NCBI RefSeq assembly: GCF_000510725.1
Contig: NZ_AZNZ01000001.1
Coordinates: forward strand, 186,001 to 250,000
Direction: 5' to 3'
DNA from: Pseudoxanthomonas sp. J31
GTDB lineage: Bacteria > Pseudomonadota > Gammaproteobacteria > Xanthomonadales > Xanthomonadaceae
DNA length: 64,000 nt
Part shown: in pieces, positions 32,642 through 42,342 of the stretch
How the letters are laid out: each line of letters opens with the position of its first letter
Position numbering within the stretch: position 1 is the first letter of the stretch
Program-made: the position numbers and the translations under genes
Notes under the pieces: model-generated
The model's input: the letters and a program-made list of their open reading frames with translations, nothing else
What the model was told of the DNA's origin: nothing
Database searches by the model: none

Positions 32642-33411
32642 TGCGCCCTGATCGCCACCGCCGGCAGGCCGCCTTCGGCCAGCGCCTGCTTGGCCGCGGC
32701 CAGCTCGCTGGCGCTGCCATACGGCCCCATGCGCACGCGGTACACGGTGCGCCCGCCGGCCTCGCCGGATTCCACCCGGGCGCTGAGCCCGAGCATGGCG
32801 ATCTTGGCCTTCACTTCCTCCGCATCGCCGGGCGCGCCGAAGGCGCCGGCCTGCAGGATGTAGCGTGCCTCGCCCGTGCCGGTAGCGGCCTGGGCCGGCG
32901 CCGGCGGGGCGGGCGTGGGCGCACCGGCATCGCTGCCGGCGGCCGGCATGGCGGTGGAGGCGCCGGCCATGGCCGGGTCCGGCTCGCGCAACGGCACCGG
33001 GTCCGGGGCGCGGCCTTCCAGCGCATCGCGGGCGCGGCGCGCCTCCTCGCGTTCGCGGCGGGCCTGTTCCTCGCGCGCGCTGGCGGCCAGCTCGGCGTCG
33101 GACATGCGCACCTCGTTGCCCGGCAGCACGGTGTAGAAGTCGTACTGCGGCGGTGGCGGCGCGGCGGGGCGCGCCGGCTCGGCCGGCGCGGTCTCGGCGA
33201 TGGCCTCCGGGTCGGCCACCGGCGGCGGCTGCGCGTCGGGATCGGCGCGCGGGCCGAAGCGGACGAAGCCGTCGCCGTCCTGCTTCAGCAGGACTGGCGC
33301 GCCCAGCACCACCAGGGCGCCGAGCGCCAGGCCGGCCACCAGCCACACCCACGCCGGCCGGCCACTGCTGCCGTTGCGTCGTGCCTGGCTCTTGCCGCGT
33401 CTTGCCGCCAT
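32638..33411 (-). CDS. SPOR-domain inner-membrane protein
   Basis: 257 residues. Basic cytoplasmic N-terminus (about 1-18), one TM helix (WVWLVAGLALGALVVLGAPVLL, about 21-42), then a long Pro/Ala-rich linker with a charged helical stretch (EEQARREREEARRARD). The C-terminal SPOR domain (about 182-257, ARYILQAGAFGAPGDAEEVKAKIAMLG onward) binds denuded glycan strands at the septum. It resembles the FtsN-like SPOR proteins encoded next to argS in many proteobacteria, where it is often annotated FtsN. It follows argS by 28 bp in the same direction. Confidence 0.88.
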   Translation of the reverse strand: MAARRGKSQARRNGSSGRPAWVWLVAGLALGALVVLGAPVLLKQDGDGFVRFGPRADPDAQPPPVADPEAIAETAPAEPARPAAPPPPQYDFYTVLPGNEVRMSDAELAASAREEQARREREEARRARDALEGRAPDPVPLREPDPAMAGASTAMPAAGSDAGAPTPAPPAPAQAATGTGEARYILQAGAFGAPGDAEEVKAKIAMLGLSARVESGEAGGRTVYRVRMGPYGSASELAAAKQALAEGGLPAVAIRAQ

Positions 33412-33439
33412 CGTCTTCCGGTCTCCGTAGCCTGGTGCC

Positions 33440-35128
33440 TTACATGCGCTCCGGCGCGCCCACGCCGAGCAGGCCCAGGCCGTTGGCCAGTACCTGCTGC
33501 ACGGCGCGGGCCAGCGCCAGGCGCGCGTCGCGCAGCGGGGCCTCGTCCACCAGCACCGGCGTGTTCGCGTACCAAGTGTGGAAAGCATAGGCCAGGTCGC
33601 GCAGGTACTGCGCCACCAGGTGCGGTTCCAGCGACTGGCCGGCCGCCTCCACCACCTCCGGGTAGCGCGACAGTTCCACGACCAGCGTCAGCGAGCCGTC
33701 GTCGTCCAGGCGGGCGAGGTTGGCCAGGCCGTTGTCCTGGTCGAAGGCGTAGCCCTTCTCCCCGGCCTGGCGGAACAGCGCGGCCACGCGGGCGTGGGCG
33801 TACTGCACGTAGAACACCGGGTTGTCGTTGCTCTGCTGGCGCGCCAGGTCGATGTCGAACACCAGCTGCGAGTCGGGCTTGCGCGCGACCAGGAACCAGC
33901 GGGTGGCGTCGCGGCCGACCTCGTCGATCAGGTCGCGCAGGGTCAGGTAGGAGCCGGCGCGCTTGGACAGCTTCACTTCCTCGCCGCCGCGCATCACCGT
34001 GACCATCTGGTGCAGCACGTACTCCGGCCAGCCCTGCGGGATGCCCACGTCCAGCGCCTGCAGGCCGGCGCGCACGCGCGCCAGCGAGCCGTGGTGGTCG
34101 GCGCCCAGCTCGGTGATCGCGCGTTCGTAGCCGCGCTGCCACTTGCTCAGGTGGTAGGCCACGTCGGGCACGAAGTACGTGTAGGTGCCGTCGGACTTGC
34201 GCATCACCCGGTCCTTGTCGTCGCCGAAGGTGGTGGTGCGCAGCCACAGGGCGCCGCCTTCCTCGTAGGTGTGGCCCTTGGCGGTGAGCTCGCGCACGGT
34301 CTCCTCGACCTTGCCGTCGCGGTACAGCGAGCTTTCCAGGAAGTAGATGTCGAACTCCACCCCGAACGCGGCCAGGTCCTGGTTCTGCTCGTTGCGCAGG
34401 TAGGCCACGGCGAAGCGGCGGATGGCCTCGATGTCCTCGGCGTCGCCGCTGCCGGTGACCGCGTGGCCCTCGATCTGCACGGTTTCGCCGCGGCGGTAGG
34501 CGTCGGCCACGTCCTGGATGTAGTCGCCGTTGTAGGCCTCCGCCGGCCACTGCGCGTCGCCCGGCTTGAGCCCGCGCAGGCGCGCCTGCACCGAGCGCGC
34601 CAGGTTCTCGATCTGCACGCCGGCGTCGTTGTAGTAGAACTCGCGCTTGACCTTCCAGCCGTTGGCGTCGAGCACGCGGGCGATGCAGTCGCCGATCGCC
34701 GCGGCGCGGCCGTGGCCCACGTGCAGCGGGCCGGTCGGGTTGGCCGAGACGTATTCCACGCCGGCGGTGCGGCCCTGGCCGGAGGTGTTGCGGCCGTACT
34801 CGGCGCCGTGGCGCAGCACGCCGGCGACCTCGCGCTGCCACGCGCCCGGGGCCAGGTGGAAGTTGATGAAGCCCGGCCCGGCGATCTCCACCCGGGCGAT
34901 GTCGTCGCTGGCGGGGAAGGCCTCGACCAGCGCCTGGGCCAGCGCGCGCGGGTTGGTGCGCGCGGCCTTGGCCAGCAGCATCGCCGCGTTGGTGGCGAAG
35001 TCGCCATGCTCGCGGGTCTTGGGGCGCTCGATCACGAAGTCGGGCGTGGGGGCGTCGGCGGGCAGCTTGCCGGCGACGCGCAGGGCTTCGATACCCTGGC
35101 TGACCAGGGCCTTCAGGAGGATCTTCAC
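33440..35128 (-). CDS. argS: Arginyl-tRNA synthetase
   Basis: 562 residues. Class I synthetase with HIGH-type [12 protein letters not shown] (about 131-134) after SANPTGPL, and the degenerate KMSKS KLSKRAG. The C-terminal anticodon-binding domain carries DALR-like features ([14 protein letters not shown]). It charges tRNA-Arg and needs the tRNA for activation. A -10 TAAAAT (35163-35158) gives a short leader. It is upstream of the SPOR gene and downstream of radC. Confidence 0.97.
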   Translation of the reverse strand: MKILLKALVSQGIEALRVAGKLPADAPTPDFVIERPKTREHGDFATNAAMLLAKAARTNPRALAQALVEAFPASDDIARVEIAGPGFINFHLAPGAWQREVAGVLRHGAEYGRNTSGQGRTAGVEYVSANPTGPLHVGHGRAAAIGDCIARVLDANGWKVKREFYYNDAGVQIENLARSVQARLRGLKPGDAQWPAEAYNGDYIQDVADAYRRGETVQIEGHAVTGSGDAEDIEAIRRFAVAYLRNEQNQDLAAFGVEFDIYFLESSLYRDGKVEETVRELTAKGHTYEEGGALWLRTTTFGDDKDRVMRKSDGTYTYFVPDVAYHLSKWQRGYERAITELGADHHGSLARVRAGLQALDVGIPQGWPEYVLHQMVTVMRGGEEVKLSKRAGSYLTLRDLIDEVGRDATRWFLVARKPDSQLVFDIDLARQQSNDNPVFYVQYAHARVAALFRQAGEKGYAFDQDNGLANLARLDDDGSLTLVVELSRYPEVVEAAGQSLEPHLVAQYLRDLAYAFHTWYANTPVLVDEAPLRDARLALARAVQQVLANGLGLLGVGAPERM

Positions 35129-35157
35129 GGGGGACCGGTTCTGCGGTTTGGCCGCCT

Positions 35158-35163
35158 ATTTTA
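35158..35163 (-). promoter_or_regulatory. -10 TAAAAT of argS
   Basis: Minus-strand TAAAAT (35163-35158), 29 nt before the argS ATG. Confidence 0.5.
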
Positions 35164-35204
35164 CCCGGTCCGCGGGCCCGGGCCGATGCCCGCGCCGGCG
35201 GGGC

Positions 35205-35879
35205 CTAGAGCAGGCCGCGCGCGGCCATCGACACCGGCTCGCCGTCGCCGACCACGAAGTGGTCCAGCAGCCGCACCTCCACCAGGGACAGGGCCTGGCG
35301 CAGCCGGGCGGTGATGGCGCGGTCGGCGGCCGAGGGATCGGGGCAGCCGGAGGGATGGTTGTGGCCGACGATCACCGCCGCGGCGTTGTGCGCCAGGGCC
35401 CGGCGCACAACCTCGCGCGGGTGCACCTCGGCGCCGTCGATGGTGCCGGTGAACAGCTCCTCGAACGCCAGCGCCCGGTGGCGGTTGTCCAGGAACAGGG
35501 CGGCGAAGACCTCGTGCAGGCGCGGCCGCAGGCGGCGGGCGAAGTAGCGGCCGGCGCTGGCCGGGTCGGTCAGGGCCTCGCCGCGCTCCAGGGCGGCGGC
35601 CAGGTGGCGGTTGCCCAGTTCCAGGGCCGCGGCCAGGGCGCAGGCGCGGGCCGGACCCACCCCTGGCAGGCGCGCCAGCGCCCGCGGCGGCCGGTCCAGC
35701 AGGGCGCGCAACGGGCCGTGCGCGGCCAGCAGCTCGCGCGCGGTCTGCACCGCGTCGCGGCCGCGCAGGCCGGAGCCGAGGAACAGGGCCAGCAGTTCGG
35801 CGTCGGAGAGCGCCGCCGCGCCGTGCGCCAGCAGCTTCTCCCGTGGACGTTCACCGGCTGGCCAGTCACGGATCCGCAT
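35205..35879 (-). CDS. radC: RadC-family JAB/MPN protein
   Basis: 224 residues, the standard length. The N-terminal UPF0758 helical part includes a HhH-like [15 protein letters not shown]. The C-terminal JAMM domain has ExnHxHx10[19 protein letters not shown] supplies two His and the Asp, with Glu in [19 protein letters not shown]. The zinc-binding fold is clear; the cellular role is unsettled, and the old DNA repair label is doubtful. It is divergent from coaBC, an order shared with Pseudomonas (radC-coaBC-dut-algC). Confidence 0.93.
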   Translation of the reverse strand: MRIRDWPAGERPREKLLAHGAAALSDAELLALFLGSGLRGRDAVQTARELLAAHGPLRALLDRPPRALARLPGVGPARACALAAALELGNRHLAAALERGEALTDPASAGRYFARRLRPRLHEVFAALFLDNRHRALAFEELFTGTIDGAEVHPREVVRRALAHNAAAVIVGHNHPSGCPDPSAADRAITARLRQALSLVEVRLLDHFVVGDGEPVSMAARGLL

Positions 35880-35961
35880 ATGCCCAAGGGTGCCGTCCGC
35901 GCAGGCTCGCGGGAATCAGGCGGAAGCGCCGCCTGGAGTAAGCTTGTAGCCCTTTCCCGGG

Positions 35962-35977
35962 TAGGAATTTCCAAGTG
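35962..35977 (+). promoter_or_regulatory. TAGGAA(T) before the coaBC GTG, -10 or Shine-Dalgarno
   Basis: TAGGAA (35962-35967) lies 7 nt before the GTG. It can be read as a -10 for a leaderless mRNA or as an AGGAA Shine-Dalgarno at normal spacing. Sequence alone does not decide. Confidence 0.35.
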
Positions 35978-37219
35978 ATTGCAACGGCCACCGCCGCCCT
36001 GGCGGGACAGCGGATCCTGTTGTGCGTCGGTGGCGGGATCGCCGCCTACAAGGCGCTGGAACTGGTGCGCCGCCTGCGCGACGCCGGCGCCCAGGTGCAG
36101 GTGGCGATGACCGCCGGCGCCCAGCAGTTCGTCACCCCGCTGAGCTTCCAGGCCCTGTCCGGGCATCCGGCGCGCACCACCCTGTGGGATACCGCCGCCG
36201 AACAGGCCATGGGCCACCTGGAGCTGGCACGCTGGGCCGACCGTGTGGTCGTGGCCCCGGCCACCGCCGACCTGCTGGCGCGCCTGGCCCACGGCCTGGC
36301 CGACGACCTGGTCACCACCCTGTGCCTGGCCACCGAGGCCCCGCTGGCGGTGGCCCCGGCGATGAACCACCGCATGTGGAAGCACCCGGCCACCGTGGCC
36401 AACGTCGAGCTGCTGCGCTCGCGCGGGGTGCAGGTGATCGGCCCGGACGACGGCCCGCTGGCCGAGGGCGAATCCGGCCCCGGCCGCCTGGCCGAGCCGG
36501 AGGCGATCGTCGCCGCCCTGGCCGGCGGCGCCGCCGCGGCCCCGGCCGCGGCCGCCACGCCGGGCCTGCTGCAGGGCCTGAAGGTGGTGGTCACCGCCGG
36601 CCCGACCTACGAGGACCTGGATCCGGTGCGCTACCTGGGCAACCGCAGCAGCGGCAAGATGGGCTTCGCCGTGGCCGCCAGCGCCGCCCGCGCCGGCGCG
36701 GAGGTGGTGCTGGTCGCCGGTCCGGTGCAGCTGCCGACCCCGCCGGGGGTGCAGCGGGTGGACGTGCGCTCGGCCGAGCAGATGCGCCAGGCGGTGTTCG
36801 CCGCGTTGCCGGCGGACATCTACATCGGCGCCGCCGCGGTGGCCGACTACACCCCGCGCGCGTTCTCGCCGAGCAAGATCAAGAAGACCGGCACCGGCCA
36901 GGTGCTGGCCCTGGACCTGGTGCGCACCCCGGACATCCTGGCCGAGGTGGCCGCGCGCGAGGACGCCGGGCTCAAGCTGGTGGTGGGTTTCGCTGCCGAA
37001 ACCGACAACGTGGCCGACTATGCGCGGCAGAAACTGACGTCCAAGCGCCTGGACCTGATCATCGCCAACCGCGTGGGCGTGCCCGGCGCCGGGTTCGAGA
37101 GCGACACCAACGCGATGACCGCGTTCTGGCCGGGCGGCGAGCGCGACTTCGCCTCCGCGCCCAAGGTGCAGCTGGCCGACGCCCTGGTGGCGCTGGTGGC
37201 CGAGAGGCTGCAGGCATGA
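35975..37219 (+). CDS. coaBC: CoaBC, bifunctional phosphopantothenoylcysteine synthetase/decarboxylase
   Basis: 414 residues from a GTG. The N-terminal CoaC flavoprotein domain (about 10-185) has [16 protein letters not shown], the His in [11 protein letters not shown], and substrate-clamp APAMNHRMW. The C-terminal CoaB domain (about 195-414) has [24 protein letters not shown] and the KIKKTG Lys. Together they turn 4-phosphopantothenate plus Cys into 4-phosphopantetheine, two steps of CoA synthesis. The stop overlaps the dut start by 4 bp. Confidence 0.96.
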   Translation: MIATATAALAGQRILLCVGGGIAAYKALELVRRLRDAGAQVQVAMTAGAQQFVTPLSFQALSGHPARTTLWDTAAEQAMGHLELARWADRVVVAPATADLLARLAHGLADDLVTTLCLATEAPLAVAPAMNHRMWKHPATVANVELLRSRGVQVIGPDDGPLAEGESGPGRLAEPEAIVAALAGGAAAAPAAAATPGLLQGLKVVVTAGPTYEDLDPVRYLGNRSSGKMGFAVAASAARAGAEVVLVAGPVQLPTPPGVQRVDVRSAEQMRQAVFAALPADIYIGAAAVADYTPRAFSPSKIKKTGTGQVLALDLVRTPDILAEVAAREDAGLKLVVGFAAETDNVADYARQKLTSKRLDLIIANRVGVPGAGFESDTNAMTAFWPGGERDFASAPKVQLADALVALVAERLQA

Positions 37220-37677
37220 GCTCCCGGGTGCTGGAGGTGAAGCTGCTGGACCCGCGCTTCGGCGACAGCTGGCCGCTGCCGGCCTACGCCACCGAGTCCA
37301 GCGCTGGCATGGACCTGCGCGCGGCCATCGAGGCTCCGCTGGTGCTGCAGCCCGGCGACGCCGCGCTGGTCCCCAGCGGCCTGGCGATCCACATCGGCGA
37401 CCCGAACCTGTGCGCGCTGGTGCTGCCGCGCTCGGGCCTGGGCCACCGCCACGGCATCGTGCTGGGCAACGGCACCGGCCTGATCGACGCCGACTACCAG
37501 GGGCCGCTGCTGATCAGCACCTGGAACCGGGGCCGGGAAGCCTTCACCATCGAGCCGGGCGACCGCATCGCCCAGCTGGTGTTGGCACCAATCGTGCGAG
37601 CGGAACTGAAGGTAGTGGACACGTTCGCGGCCAGCGCCCGGGGAGAGGGCGGTTTCGGCCACACGGGCGTACGGTGA
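37216..37677 (+). CDS. dut: dUTPase
   Basis: 153 residues, the trimeric dUTPase length. The five motifs are visible: [37 protein letters not shown] and the C-terminal [11 protein letters not shown] arm. It hydrolyses dUTP to dUMP, keeping uracil out of DNA and feeding dTMP synthesis. Coupled by 4-bp overlaps: ATGA with coaBC, and a possible GTGA with algC. Confidence 0.96.
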   Translation: MSSRVLEVKLLDPRFGDSWPLPAYATESSAGMDLRAAIEAPLVLQPGDAALVPSGLAIHIGDPNLCALVLPRSGLGHRHGIVLGNGTGLIDADYQGPLLISTWNRGREAFTIEPGDRIAQLVLAPIVRAELKVVDTFAASARGEGGFGHTGVR

Positions 37678-37691
37678 AACAGGGGGCGGGG

Positions 37692-40019
37692 ATGAAGCAG
37701 AAGGACGCGGGTCCGGGGCTGTCGCAGGTCCGGCGGGGGGCGCTGCTGCTGGCGGCATTGCTGGCGCTGCTGGCCGGCTGGTTCGCCTGGAGCGGGGTGC
37801 GGCAATGGCAGGCCGACCAGCGCCTGGCGCAGCTGGAGGCGGCGCGCGACCAGGTGGTCGAGGCCACCGCCGCGGCGGTGCGGGCGCAGACCCGCGCCCT
37901 GGCCGGCCGCCTGGAAAGCGCCGCGGTCGCCGCCGCCCTGGAGGCCGGCGATGCCGAAGCGGCCGCCGCCGCCCTGGAGGCCGGCTGGGACAAGGCCGAG
38001 CAGGCGCAGGTGCTGCGCGCCGACCTGGCCGCGGCGCATGCCGACGCGGCGACCTTCGGCTACGCCCGCCTGGCCCTGCTGCAGCGCGCGCTGGCGCAGG
38101 ACGAGGCGGTCGCCACGGTGGTGCGTGACGCCGACCGCATCGCCCTGGGCGTGGCGGCGCCGGTCCGCCTGGGCCAGGACGCCGCGGTCGCCTACGTGCG
38201 CCTGCCGCTGGGCGTGCTGACCGCCGCGACCGAGGCCGCGGCGGTGCCCGACGGCGCCTACCTGGCCCTGCGCCAGGGCAACTACAACGTGCTCGAGCGC
38301 GGCGACGCCGGCCTCGGCGGCAGCGCCGACGTGCTGTCGCGCCCGGTCGGCCAGGAGGGCCTGCGCGCCGCCGCGGCGGCGCCGGATCCGGGCGCCGGCC
38401 CGTTCGGGCTGGGCGCGCTGCCGTGCCTGGCGGCGGCGACGGTGCTGGCGCTGGGCGTGCTGGTGGCGCTGCTGGCCGCCGGCGGCAAGCTGCGGCGGCG
38501 CCGCAGCGCCGCCCCGGCGCCGGTGGACGAGGCCCCGACCCTGGGCCAGACCCTGAAGCAGGAGCCGCGCCCGGCACCGGCCGCTTCCACCCCGGCCGCA
38601 CCGGCGCCGGCGCCGGAAGACGACGTCGCGGTGGACCCGGCGATCTTCCGCGCCTACGACATCCGCGGCGTGGTCGGCAGCCAGCTGGACGCGAAGGTGG
38701 CCGCGCGCATCGGCCAGGCGATCGGCACGGTGATGGCCGAGGAAGGCCTCACCGACATCGTGGTCGGGCGCGACGGCCGCCTGTCCGGGCCGGAGCTGGT
38801 CGAGGGCCTGGTCGAGGGCCTGCGCAAGGCAGGCCGCAATGTCATCGACATCGGCATGGTGCCGACCCCGGTGGTGTACTTCGCCGCCTACCACCTGCGC
38901 GCCGGCAGCGGCGTGGCGGTGACCGGCAGCCACAACCCGCCGGACTACAACGGCTTCAAGATCGTGGTCGGCGGCCAGACCCTGTCCGGGGAGGCGATCG
39001 TCGACCTGTACGCACGCATCCGCGACGGCCGCCTGCGCAGCGACGCCCCGGGCAGCTACGCCACCCAGGACGTGGCCGAGGACTACGTCCGCCGGATCGC
39101 CGACGACGTGCAGCTGGAGCGCCCCCTCAAGGTGGTGGCCGACGCCGGCAACGGCGTGGCCGGCGAGATCGCGCCGCGCCTGCTGGAGGCGATCGGCGCC
39201 GAGGTGGTGCCGCTGTACTGCGACGTCGACGGCACCTTCCCCAACCACCACCCGGACCCGAGCGAGCCGCGCAACCTCGAGGACCTGGTGCAGACCGTCC
39301 GCCAGTTCGACGCCGACCTGGGCGTGGCCTTCGACGGCGACGGCGACCGCCTGGGCGTGGTCACCCGCGAGGGCCGCATCGTCTACGCCGACCGCCTGCT
39401 GATGCTGTACGCGGCCGACGTCCTGCAGCGCAACCCGGGCGCGATGGTGATCTACGACGTCAAGTGCACCGGCCGCCTGCAGGACTACATCCTGCGCCAC
39501 GGCGGCAGCCCGCAGATGTGGAAGACCGGGCACTCGCTGATCAAGGCCAAGATGCGCGAGACCGAGGCCGAGCTGGCCGGCGAGATGAGCGGCCACTTCT
39601 TCTTCAAGGAGCGCTGGTACGGCTTCGACGACGGCCTGTACGCGGCCGCGCGCCTGCTGGAGATCCTGGCCGGCCGCTTCGAGGCGCCCTCGGAGGTGCT
39701 GGACGCGCTGCCGGACAGCGTGTCCACCCCGGAGATCAAGGTCGCGCTGGAGGACGGCGAGGACCCGCACGTGCTGGTGGAGCGGTTCACCGCCGCGGCC
39801 CAGGCCGAGGATTCGGCGTTCGCCGGCGCGCGCCTGACCACCATCGACGGCCTGCGCGCGGACTGGAACGATGGCTGGGGCCTGCTGCGCGCCTCCAACA
39901 CCACCCCGGTGCTGGTGCTGCGCTTCGAGGCCGACGACGAGCCGGCGCTGGCGCGGATCCGCACCCTGTTCCGCGAGCAGCTGCAGCCGCTGCTGCCCGG
40001 GCGCACCCTGCCGTTCTGA
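37692..40019 (+). CDS. algC: AlgC-type phosphomannomutase/phosphoglucomutase with long membrane-anchored N-terminus
   Basis: 775 residues from ATG 37692; a GTG at 37674 overlapping the dut stop is the alternative. The C-terminal 460 residues are a normal PMM/PGM: AIFRAYDIRG (about 316), phosphoserine loop TGSHNPPDYNG (about 411), metal loop DGDGDR (about 549), GEMSGHFFFKERW, and phosphate-binding RASNTTP. The first 310 residues add a TM helix (about 13-33), an Ala-rich predicted periplasmic helical domain, a second TM helix (about 240-265) and a Pro/Ala linker. Long AlgC forms are known in Xanthomonads and Pseudomonas. It supplies Man-1-P/Glc-1-P for LPS and exopolysaccharide. Confidence 0.92.
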   Translation: MKQKDAGPGLSQVRRGALLLAALLALLAGWFAWSGVRQWQADQRLAQLEAARDQVVEATAAAVRAQTRALAGRLESAAVAAALEAGDAEAAAAALEAGWDKAEQAQVLRADLAAAHADAATFGYARLALLQRALAQDEAVATVVRDADRIALGVAAPVRLGQDAAVAYVRLPLGVLTAATEAAAVPDGAYLALRQGNYNVLERGDAGLGGSADVLSRPVGQEGLRAAAAAPDPGAGPFGLGALPCLAAATVLALGVLVALLAAGGKLRRRRSAAPAPVDEAPTLGQTLKQEPRPAPAASTPAAPAPAPEDDVAVDPAIFRAYDIRGVVGSQLDAKVAARIGQAIGTVMAEEGLTDIVVGRDGRLSGPELVEGLVEGLRKAGRNVIDIGMVPTPVVYFAAYHLRAGSGVAVTGSHNPPDYNGFKIVVGGQTLSGEAIVDLYARIRDGRLRSDAPGSYATQDVAEDYVRRIADDVQLERPLKVVADAGNGVAGEIAPRLLEAIGAEVVPLYCDVDGTFPNHHPDPSEPRNLEDLVQTVRQFDADLGVAFDGDGDRLGVVTREGRIVYADRLLMLYAADVLQRNPGAMVIYDVKCTGRLQDYILRHGGSPQMWKTGHSLIKAKMRETEAELAGEMSGHFFFKERWYGFDDGLYAAARLLEILAGRFEAPSEVLDALPDSVSTPEIKVALEDGEDPHVLVERFTAAAQAEDSAFAGARLTTIDGLRADWNDGWGLLRASNTTPVLVLRFEADDEPALARIRTLFREQLQPLLPGRTLPF

Positions 40020-40059
40020 GCGGAGCGGGGCCGCCGCGCCGCGGGCGCGGCCGGCGGCC

Positions 40060-40734
40060 TTACTGCGCCGCGGCGGTGGCCGGTGCAGCGGCGGTGGTGC
40101 CGGACTTCAGCGCCCGGTAGCGCTCCAGGGTGGCCTCGATCTCGCCGTCCAGCGCCGCGCGCTGGCGCTCGAAATTGCGCTGCAGCAGCTGGTGGTACAG
40201 CAGCTGCGCATGGCGCTGGCGGATGTCGGCGGCCAGCTTCTCGGCCACCGGCTTGCCGGCCAGTTCGCGCTCGGCGGCGGTGCGCAGCAGGGTGACCAGG
40301 CCCTCGCGCAGGCTGGCCACGTTGTAGCGCGCGGTCTCGATGCTGTTCTCCACCAGGGTGACGCGCTCGCTGAACACCCGGCGCAGTTCGTTCTCGTCCT
40401 GGAAGGTGATGAGCATCGCCTGCTCGGTGCGGCGCCGGGTCTCCTCGGCCATCGCATCCAGCTGCCGGCGCTGCTCCTCCTCGGCCAGCGCGGCGCGTTC
40501 CTCCGGGGTCAGCGCGCGCTGCACCTGGCCGGTGCGCATGCCGCTGCTGGCGCTGATCTCGTCGCGCGCCATCCCGGCCGCTTCCGCCGGCAGGGTGTCG
40601 GCGCACACGCGCTGCCCGTCCTGGTCCCAGCAATAGAGCTTCTTGTTGGCGGCCTTCTGCTGCGCCATCGCCGGCGCCGGCAGCAGGACCAGTGCCGCCA
40701 GCATCGCCAGCGGACGGATGTGTTGCGGCGTCAC
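40060..40734 (-). CDS. Exported DUF4124-like coiled-coil protein
   Basis: 224 residues. Signal peptide with cleavage after APAMA (about residue 24). Next comes a short DUF4124-type hairpin, KKLYCWDQDGQRVCADTLP (about 31-49), with two Cys. The remainder is long charged helix or coiled coil (EERAALAEEEQRRQLDAMAEETRRR and a second stretch). An internal Met at residue 11 could also start a shorter signal peptide. The function is unknown; DUF4124 proteins are periplasmic or envelope. It follows pyrE by 21 bp in the same direction and converges with algC. Confidence 0.75.
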   Translation of the reverse strand: MTPQHIRPLAMLAALVLLPAPAMAQQKAANKKLYCWDQDGQRVCADTLPAEAAGMARDEISASSGMRTGQVQRALTPEERAALAEEEQRRQLDAMAEETRRRTEQAMLITFQDENELRRVFSERVTLVENSIETARYNVASLREGLVTLLRTAAERELAGKPVAEKLAADIRQRHAQLLYHQLLQRNFERQRAALDGEIEATLERYRALKSGTTAAAPATAAAQ

Positions 40735-40755
40735 GGCAGCCCCCTGCGCTGTCAG

Positions 40756-41415
40756 TCAGCCCGTGTGGTCGCAGCCGTAGCGGGCGCGGTAGGCCAGCAA
40801 CGGTGCGTGGTACGCCGCCAGTGTGTCGTTTCCGGCGGCGAATGCAAGCAGGTCGGCCAGCCCGGCCACCGCCACCACCGGCACCCCGGCCTCCGCCGCC
40901 ACCGCCTGCGCGGCGGAGCGGCGGTCCTGCTCGGAGGCGATCTCCTGGCGGTCCAGCGCGACCACGATCCCGGCCACGGTGCCGCCGGCGGCGGCGATGA
41001 TCCCCAGTGCCTCGCGGATCGCGGTGCCGGCGGTGATCACGTCGTCCACCACCAGCACCCGGCGCCCGGCCAGCGGCGCGCCGACCAGGGTGCCGCCCTC
41101 GCCGTGGTCCTTGGCTTCCTTGCGGTTGAACGCCAGCGGCAGGTCGCGGCCGCGGCCGGCGTACTCGCAGGCCAGCGCGGTGGCCAGCGGAATGCCCTTG
41201 TAGGCCGGGCCGAACACCACGTCGAACTGCAGCCTGGCCGCGTCCACCGCGTCGGCGTAGCAGGCGGCCAGGCCGGCCAGGCGCGCGCCGCTGTCGAAGC
41301 GGCCGGCATTGAAGAAATAGGGCGAGACACGGCCGGACTTGAGGGTGAACTCGCCGAAGCGCAGGGCGTCGGCGTCCAGGGCCAGCTGCAGGAAGCGGGT
41401 GCGGTGGTCGGACAT
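40756..41415 (-). CDS. pyrE: Orotate phosphoribosyltransferase
   Basis: 219 residues. PRPP-binding motif VLVVDDVITAGTA (about 128-140), preceded by FGPAYKGIPLA and FNRKEAKDHGEGG (flexible catalytic loop with Lys). Makes orotidine monophosphate in pyrimidine synthesis. The start at MSDHRTRFL has a -10 TATCCT (41449-41444) upstream. It is divergent from xthA and probably co-transcribed with the DUF4124-like gene. Confidence 0.96.
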   Translation of the reverse strand: MSDHRTRFLQLALDADALRFGEFTLKSGRVSPYFFNAGRFDSGARLAGLAACYADAVDAARLQFDVVFGPAYKGIPLATALACEYAGRGRDLPLAFNRKEAKDHGEGGTLVGAPLAGRRVLVVDDVITAGTAIREALGIIAAAGGTVAGIVVALDRQEIASEQDRRSAAQAVAAEAGVPVVAVAGLADLLAFAAGNDTLAAYHAPLLAYRARYGCDHTG

Positions 41416-41443
41416 GGGGATGGCGGCGGTGGGACGGCGGCAT

Positions 41444-41500
41444 AGGATACGGCCGCGGCGCGCCGCGGAGGCAGCGCCGGCGGGCGCGATTGGGTAGGCT
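41444..41500. promoter_or_regulatory. Divergent -10 elements of pyrE and xthA
   Basis: Minus-strand TATCCT (41449-41444) for pyrE, and plus-strand TAGGCT (41495-41500) for xthA, followed by a GTCGG/CCGAC dyad in the xthA leader. Confidence 0.45.
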
Positions 41501-41529
41501 GTCGGCCTGTTTTTCCGACCCGTCCCCGC

Positions 41530-42342
41530 ATGCGCATCATCAGCTTCAACGCCAACGGCATCCGCTCGGCCGCCAGCAAGGGCTTCTTCGACTGGCTGGC
41601 CGGCCAGGACGCGGACGTGGTCTGCCTGCAGGAAACCAAGTCGCAGGAGCACCAGCTGGCCGACGCCTGCTTCCGCCCCGACGGCCACCACTGCTTCTAC
41701 CGCGATGCCACCAGCAAGAAGGGCTACAGCGGCGTGGCGATCTACGCCCGGCGCGAGCCGGACGAGGTGCGCACGGTGCTGGGCCGGCCGGACTTCGACG
41801 AGGAGGGGCGCTACATCGAGGCGCGCTTCGGCAACCTCAGCGTGGTCTCGTTCTACATCCCCTCCGGCTCCTCCGGCGAGCTGCGCCAGGGCTACAAGTT
41901 CCAGGTCATGGAGTGGCTGAAGCCGGTGCTCGACGAGTGGCTGGCCAGCGGCCGCGACTACGTGCTGTGCGGCGACTGGAACATCGTCCGCTGCCGCAAG
42001 GACATCCGGAACTGGACCTCCAACCAGAAGAATTCGGGCTGCCTGCCGCCGGAGCGCGCCTGGCTCAACGGCATGATCGGCCCGGACGAGGGCAGCGACG
42101 GCACCCCGCCGCGGCCCGGCGGCTGGGTCGACGCCTACCGCGCGCTGCATCCGCAGGGCGAGGACTACACCTGGTGGAGCAACCGTGGCGCGGCGCGCGC
42201 CAACAACGTGGGGTGGCGGATCGACTACCAGTTCGTCACCCCGTCGCTGAAACCGCGCCTGCGCGGCTGCTCGATCTACCGCGAGCAGCGCTTCTCCGAC
42301 CACGCCCCGTTCATCGTCGACTACGAAGGCGCGCTGCCGTGA
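41530..42342 (+). CDS. xthA: Exodeoxyribonuclease III (AP endonuclease)
   Basis: 270 residues. Exonuclease-endonuclease-phosphatase fold: MRIISFNANGIRSA, catalytic metal Glu in LQETKSQEH, GYSGVAIYARR, CGDWNIVRCRKDIRNW, and the C-terminal WRIDYQFVTPSL with FSDHAPFIVDYE. Cleaves abasic sites and degrades 3-prime ends in base-excision repair. The stop overlaps the MFS transporter start (GTGA). Confidence 0.95.
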   Translation: MRIISFNANGIRSAASKGFFDWLAGQDADVVCLQETKSQEHQLADACFRPDGHHCFYRDATSKKGYSGVAIYARREPDEVRTVLGRPDFDEEGRYIEARFGNLSVVSFYIPSGSSGELRQGYKFQVMEWLKPVLDEWLASGRDYVLCGDWNIVRCRKDIRNWTSNQKNSGCLPPERAWLNGMIGPDEGSDGTPPRPGGWVDAYRALHPQGEDYTWWSNRGAARANNVGWRIDYQFVTPSLKPRLRGCSIYREQRFSDHAPFIVDYEGALP

